Source: Candidatus Solibacter sp. (GTDB lineage: Bacteria; Acidobacteriota; Terriglobia; Bryobacterales; Bryobacteraceae). Taken from it: DNA of 6,768 nt. The notes beneath the pieces were generated by a model. That model had not been told where the DNA came from. It saw nothing but the letters and a program-made list of their open reading frames with translations, and did no database searches. The translations under genes were made by a program, and so were the position numbers. The stretch covers positions 1 through 6,768 of the forward strand of contig JAPKZC010000253.1 in assembly GCA_026394025.1 (NCBI GenBank). Reading direction: 5' to 3'. How positions within the stretch are numbered: the first letter of the stretch is position 1; every line of letters begins with the position of its first letter. Positions 6,401 through 6,768 of the stretch are shown in pieces.

Positions 6401-6610
6401 CCGCATGCCGAACTGCGTCGAGTAAGATATCCGCTCGGCGATCACACCAGGTTCCGGCTCGAATGTCGAATGGGTCTTGGCTTCCAGCGGAGGCATCGTC
6501 TCCGGAACAAACAGGGTCCTGCGAATCTCTTGCCGCCAAGCGGCGATGGGCGGCACGGCGGCCAGCTTGGGGCCCAGCACCAGCAGCAAACCGGCGAGCG
6601 TTCGTTTCAT
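3491..6610 (-). CDS. Exported fusion: alpha/beta hydrolase (acetyl-xylan-esterase-like) + GH67N-like domain + DUF4838
   Basis: A 1039-residue protein that joins two units normally expected as separate proteins. Residues 1 to about 23 form a Sec-type signal (KR then a Leu/Ala/Val core). Residues 25-400 are a full alpha/beta hydrolase of the acetyl-xylan-esterase type: oxyanion-loop H94 in VNGHGGDK, nucleophile S184 in MGYSLGS, candidate acid D261 and catalytic H301 in ASHRPYF. The module runs through the usual tail MPETHISAWAA and NVFPDEEWA. Residues 415-545 resemble the N-terminal domain of alpha-glucuronidases (VLVSPNATADEREAAAEL, VRVYIGAS, FLEEFAGVRWLWPG). Residues about 600-865 match DUF4838, with SISLNDGRGFCECDRC (C688, C690, C693), ITFANQVAERLV and YEYYIQGSF. 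The rest is helical. Likely role: removing acyl groups while binding or cleaving a glycan outside the cytoplasm. The glycosidase activity is inferred only. Start: ATG 6610 with GGAAGGGG six bases upstream. There is no stop or frameshift at the junction. Confidence 0.9.
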   Translation of the reverse strand: MKRTLAGLLLVLGPKLAAVPPIAAWRQEIRRTLFVPETMPPLEAKTHSTFEPEPGVIAERISYSTQFGMRIPVILYRSKASKGKVPALIVVNGHGGDKYSWYAFYSGILYARAGAAVLTYDPLGEGERNDQRKSGTRAHDKLERNRELGRRMAGQMIIDVMQAVSYLAARPEIDAGRIAAMGYSLGSFVVALAGAVDTRLNACVLVGGGNLDGPGQSWDLSKPLCQGFPYQALSFLGDRPAALYVMHASRGATHLFNGLQDGVVNITKAGDSYLRSLQKRVQAQAGGKPAFEFGFAPNASHRPYFVTRPVALWLEHRLDFPKWDEGAIRSMPETHISAWAARQGVEIDRGYATELSEGGTMALAAGVPGIERAKLNVFPDEEWAANKARLVIEEWARQVRARLGVQPSAMPAGSLYLVREGRPQATVLVSPNATADEREAAAELVAYVERSTGAKLPVAASATTGVRVYIGASACPPPLYEEMRLVRPSGFFIRTAAAGALCLGGMGSQGASFAVYAFLEEFAGVRWLWPGRLGEVVPKLRSLAVPPTRIHAEPAFVWRDLGPRGPLWGPLDKWQAERKLGVTEEHQQAQALWEKRNRFGGLKIYGGHAFAEMLPPAKYGLAHPEYFALVEGRRDNNPGGFDGKHGRQPCTSNPDVIHIVAQYCNRFFREHPDYEAFSISLNDGRGFCECDRCRALDTGETQFEGLDPETGAAARYPVITDRIITFANQVAERLVREHPDKKLILFAYGQYKQPPKRVKPHPNLIIQYTMHAASHWTPALAEQQFNELGAWSGSARHLAIYEYYIQGSFPDLPRLMPELIQTGVRRLYDLGYRYYQTQHGAGYAINGFNYYLLSKLLWNPALDAATIQRDYAKKGFGKAAPAVARYLDRLARQWKQTGGTLSLDFASIKDYQRVLEAYPSSFLKLCREDLEQARRAVDGEERERVMFLEKGLRYTELTLAAVEQTLPLLESGWKFGRTVTAPSGAVRQDLDRARAAWEARDRYVESLRNDFALAYVWIRYNDSQRRFNPLVKMRVWQGR

Positions 6611-6616
6611 GAGAAG

Positions 6617-6624
6617 CCCCTTCC
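6617..6624 (-). promoter_or_regulatory. Ribosome-binding site of the fusion gene, with possible -10 upstream
   Basis: Minus strand: GGAAGGGG (6624-6617) lies 6 bases before the ATG at 6610 and supports that start. A GATAAT box at 6639-6634 could be a -10 element (five of six to TATAAT), but no recognisable -35 lies 17 bases above it. The 59-base gap to the upstream stop also allows co-transcription with the preceding gene. Confidence 0.6.
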
Positions 6625-6669
6625 GCTGTTCAAATTATCCCAGGGACGGCGGCCAGAGAGCAGGCTTGT

Positions 6670-6768
6670 TCATTCGCTGCGGATCAGGAGGTCTGCGCGC
6701 CAGTCGCCCCAGATTCCGCACAGATTAGCCCCGAGGAACCGATCGGGCGAGGCCAGTTCCGGACGCTG
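6670..6768 (-). CDS. C-terminal end of an unidentified protein (partial, last 32 residues)
   Basis: The minus strand is open from the window edge to a TGA at 6672-6670. It reads QRPELASPDRFLG followed by ANLCGIWGDWRADLLIRSE. The natural-looking composition and position, 59 bases upstream of the large gene on the same strand, suggest a real gene end and perhaps a shared transcript. The core NL..IWGDWR.DLLIR recalls the GDWREE-type motif that I associate with rhamnogalacturonan lyases of family PL11. Here the chain ends right after it, whereas those enzymes continue, so it could be a truncated lyase or something unrelated. The identity is a guess; that a coding end is present is moderately likely. 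Confidence 0.5.
   Translation of the reverse strand, partial: QRPELASPDRFLGANLCGIWGDWRADLLIRSE

Overview
The window is GC-rich bacterial DNA with short intergenic gaps. It carries secreted carbohydrate-active enzymes and small housekeeping-like proteins. The gene mix (Tat-exported sulfatase, acetyl-xylan-esterase-like hydrolase, DUF4838 protein, secreted amidohydrolase, stand-alone tandem ACT protein) resembles soil Acidobacteria of the Solibacter/Bryobacter type. Planctomycetes or Verrucomicrobia are possible alternatives. This assignment comes from protein style and was not tested by a database search. No tRNA, rRNA, CRISPR array, transposase or integrase was seen.

Layout, left to right. 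(1) 1-633, minus: N-terminal 211 residues of a Tat-exported, cysteine-type sulfatase of the iduronate-2-sulfatase style. It is cut by the window edge and has a good sigma70-like promoter at 663-691. (2) 771-1097, minus: a HIT-family protein that keeps the N-terminal fold but has lost the histidine-triad segment, probably a decaying gene. (3) 1326-2408, plus: secreted amidohydrolase (family 2) with a complete metal-ligand set and a clear Shine-Dalgarno sequence. (4) 2553-2792, plus: a small protein of unknown function. (5) 2882-3319, minus: tandem ACT-domain protein, convergent with (4) and separated from it by a strong RNA hairpin. (6) 3491-6610, minus: a 1039-residue exported protein that joins a complete alpha/beta hydrolase to a GH67N-like plus DUF4838 module. 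(7) 6670-6768, minus: the last 32 codons of another gene, 59 bases upstream of (6).

How the genes may work together: the sulfatase and the esterase-DUF4838 fusion both look like exported enzymes that strip substituents (sulfate, acyl groups) from polysaccharides and act on the glycan itself, so the locus may help degrade a decorated polysaccharide. This is inference; no transporter, regulator or recognised glycoside hydrolase lies in the window to confirm a utilisation locus. The amidohydrolase, small protein, ACT protein and HIT remnant look like unrelated neighbours. The most notable items are the one-chain fusion in (6) and the HIT protein without its triad in (2).
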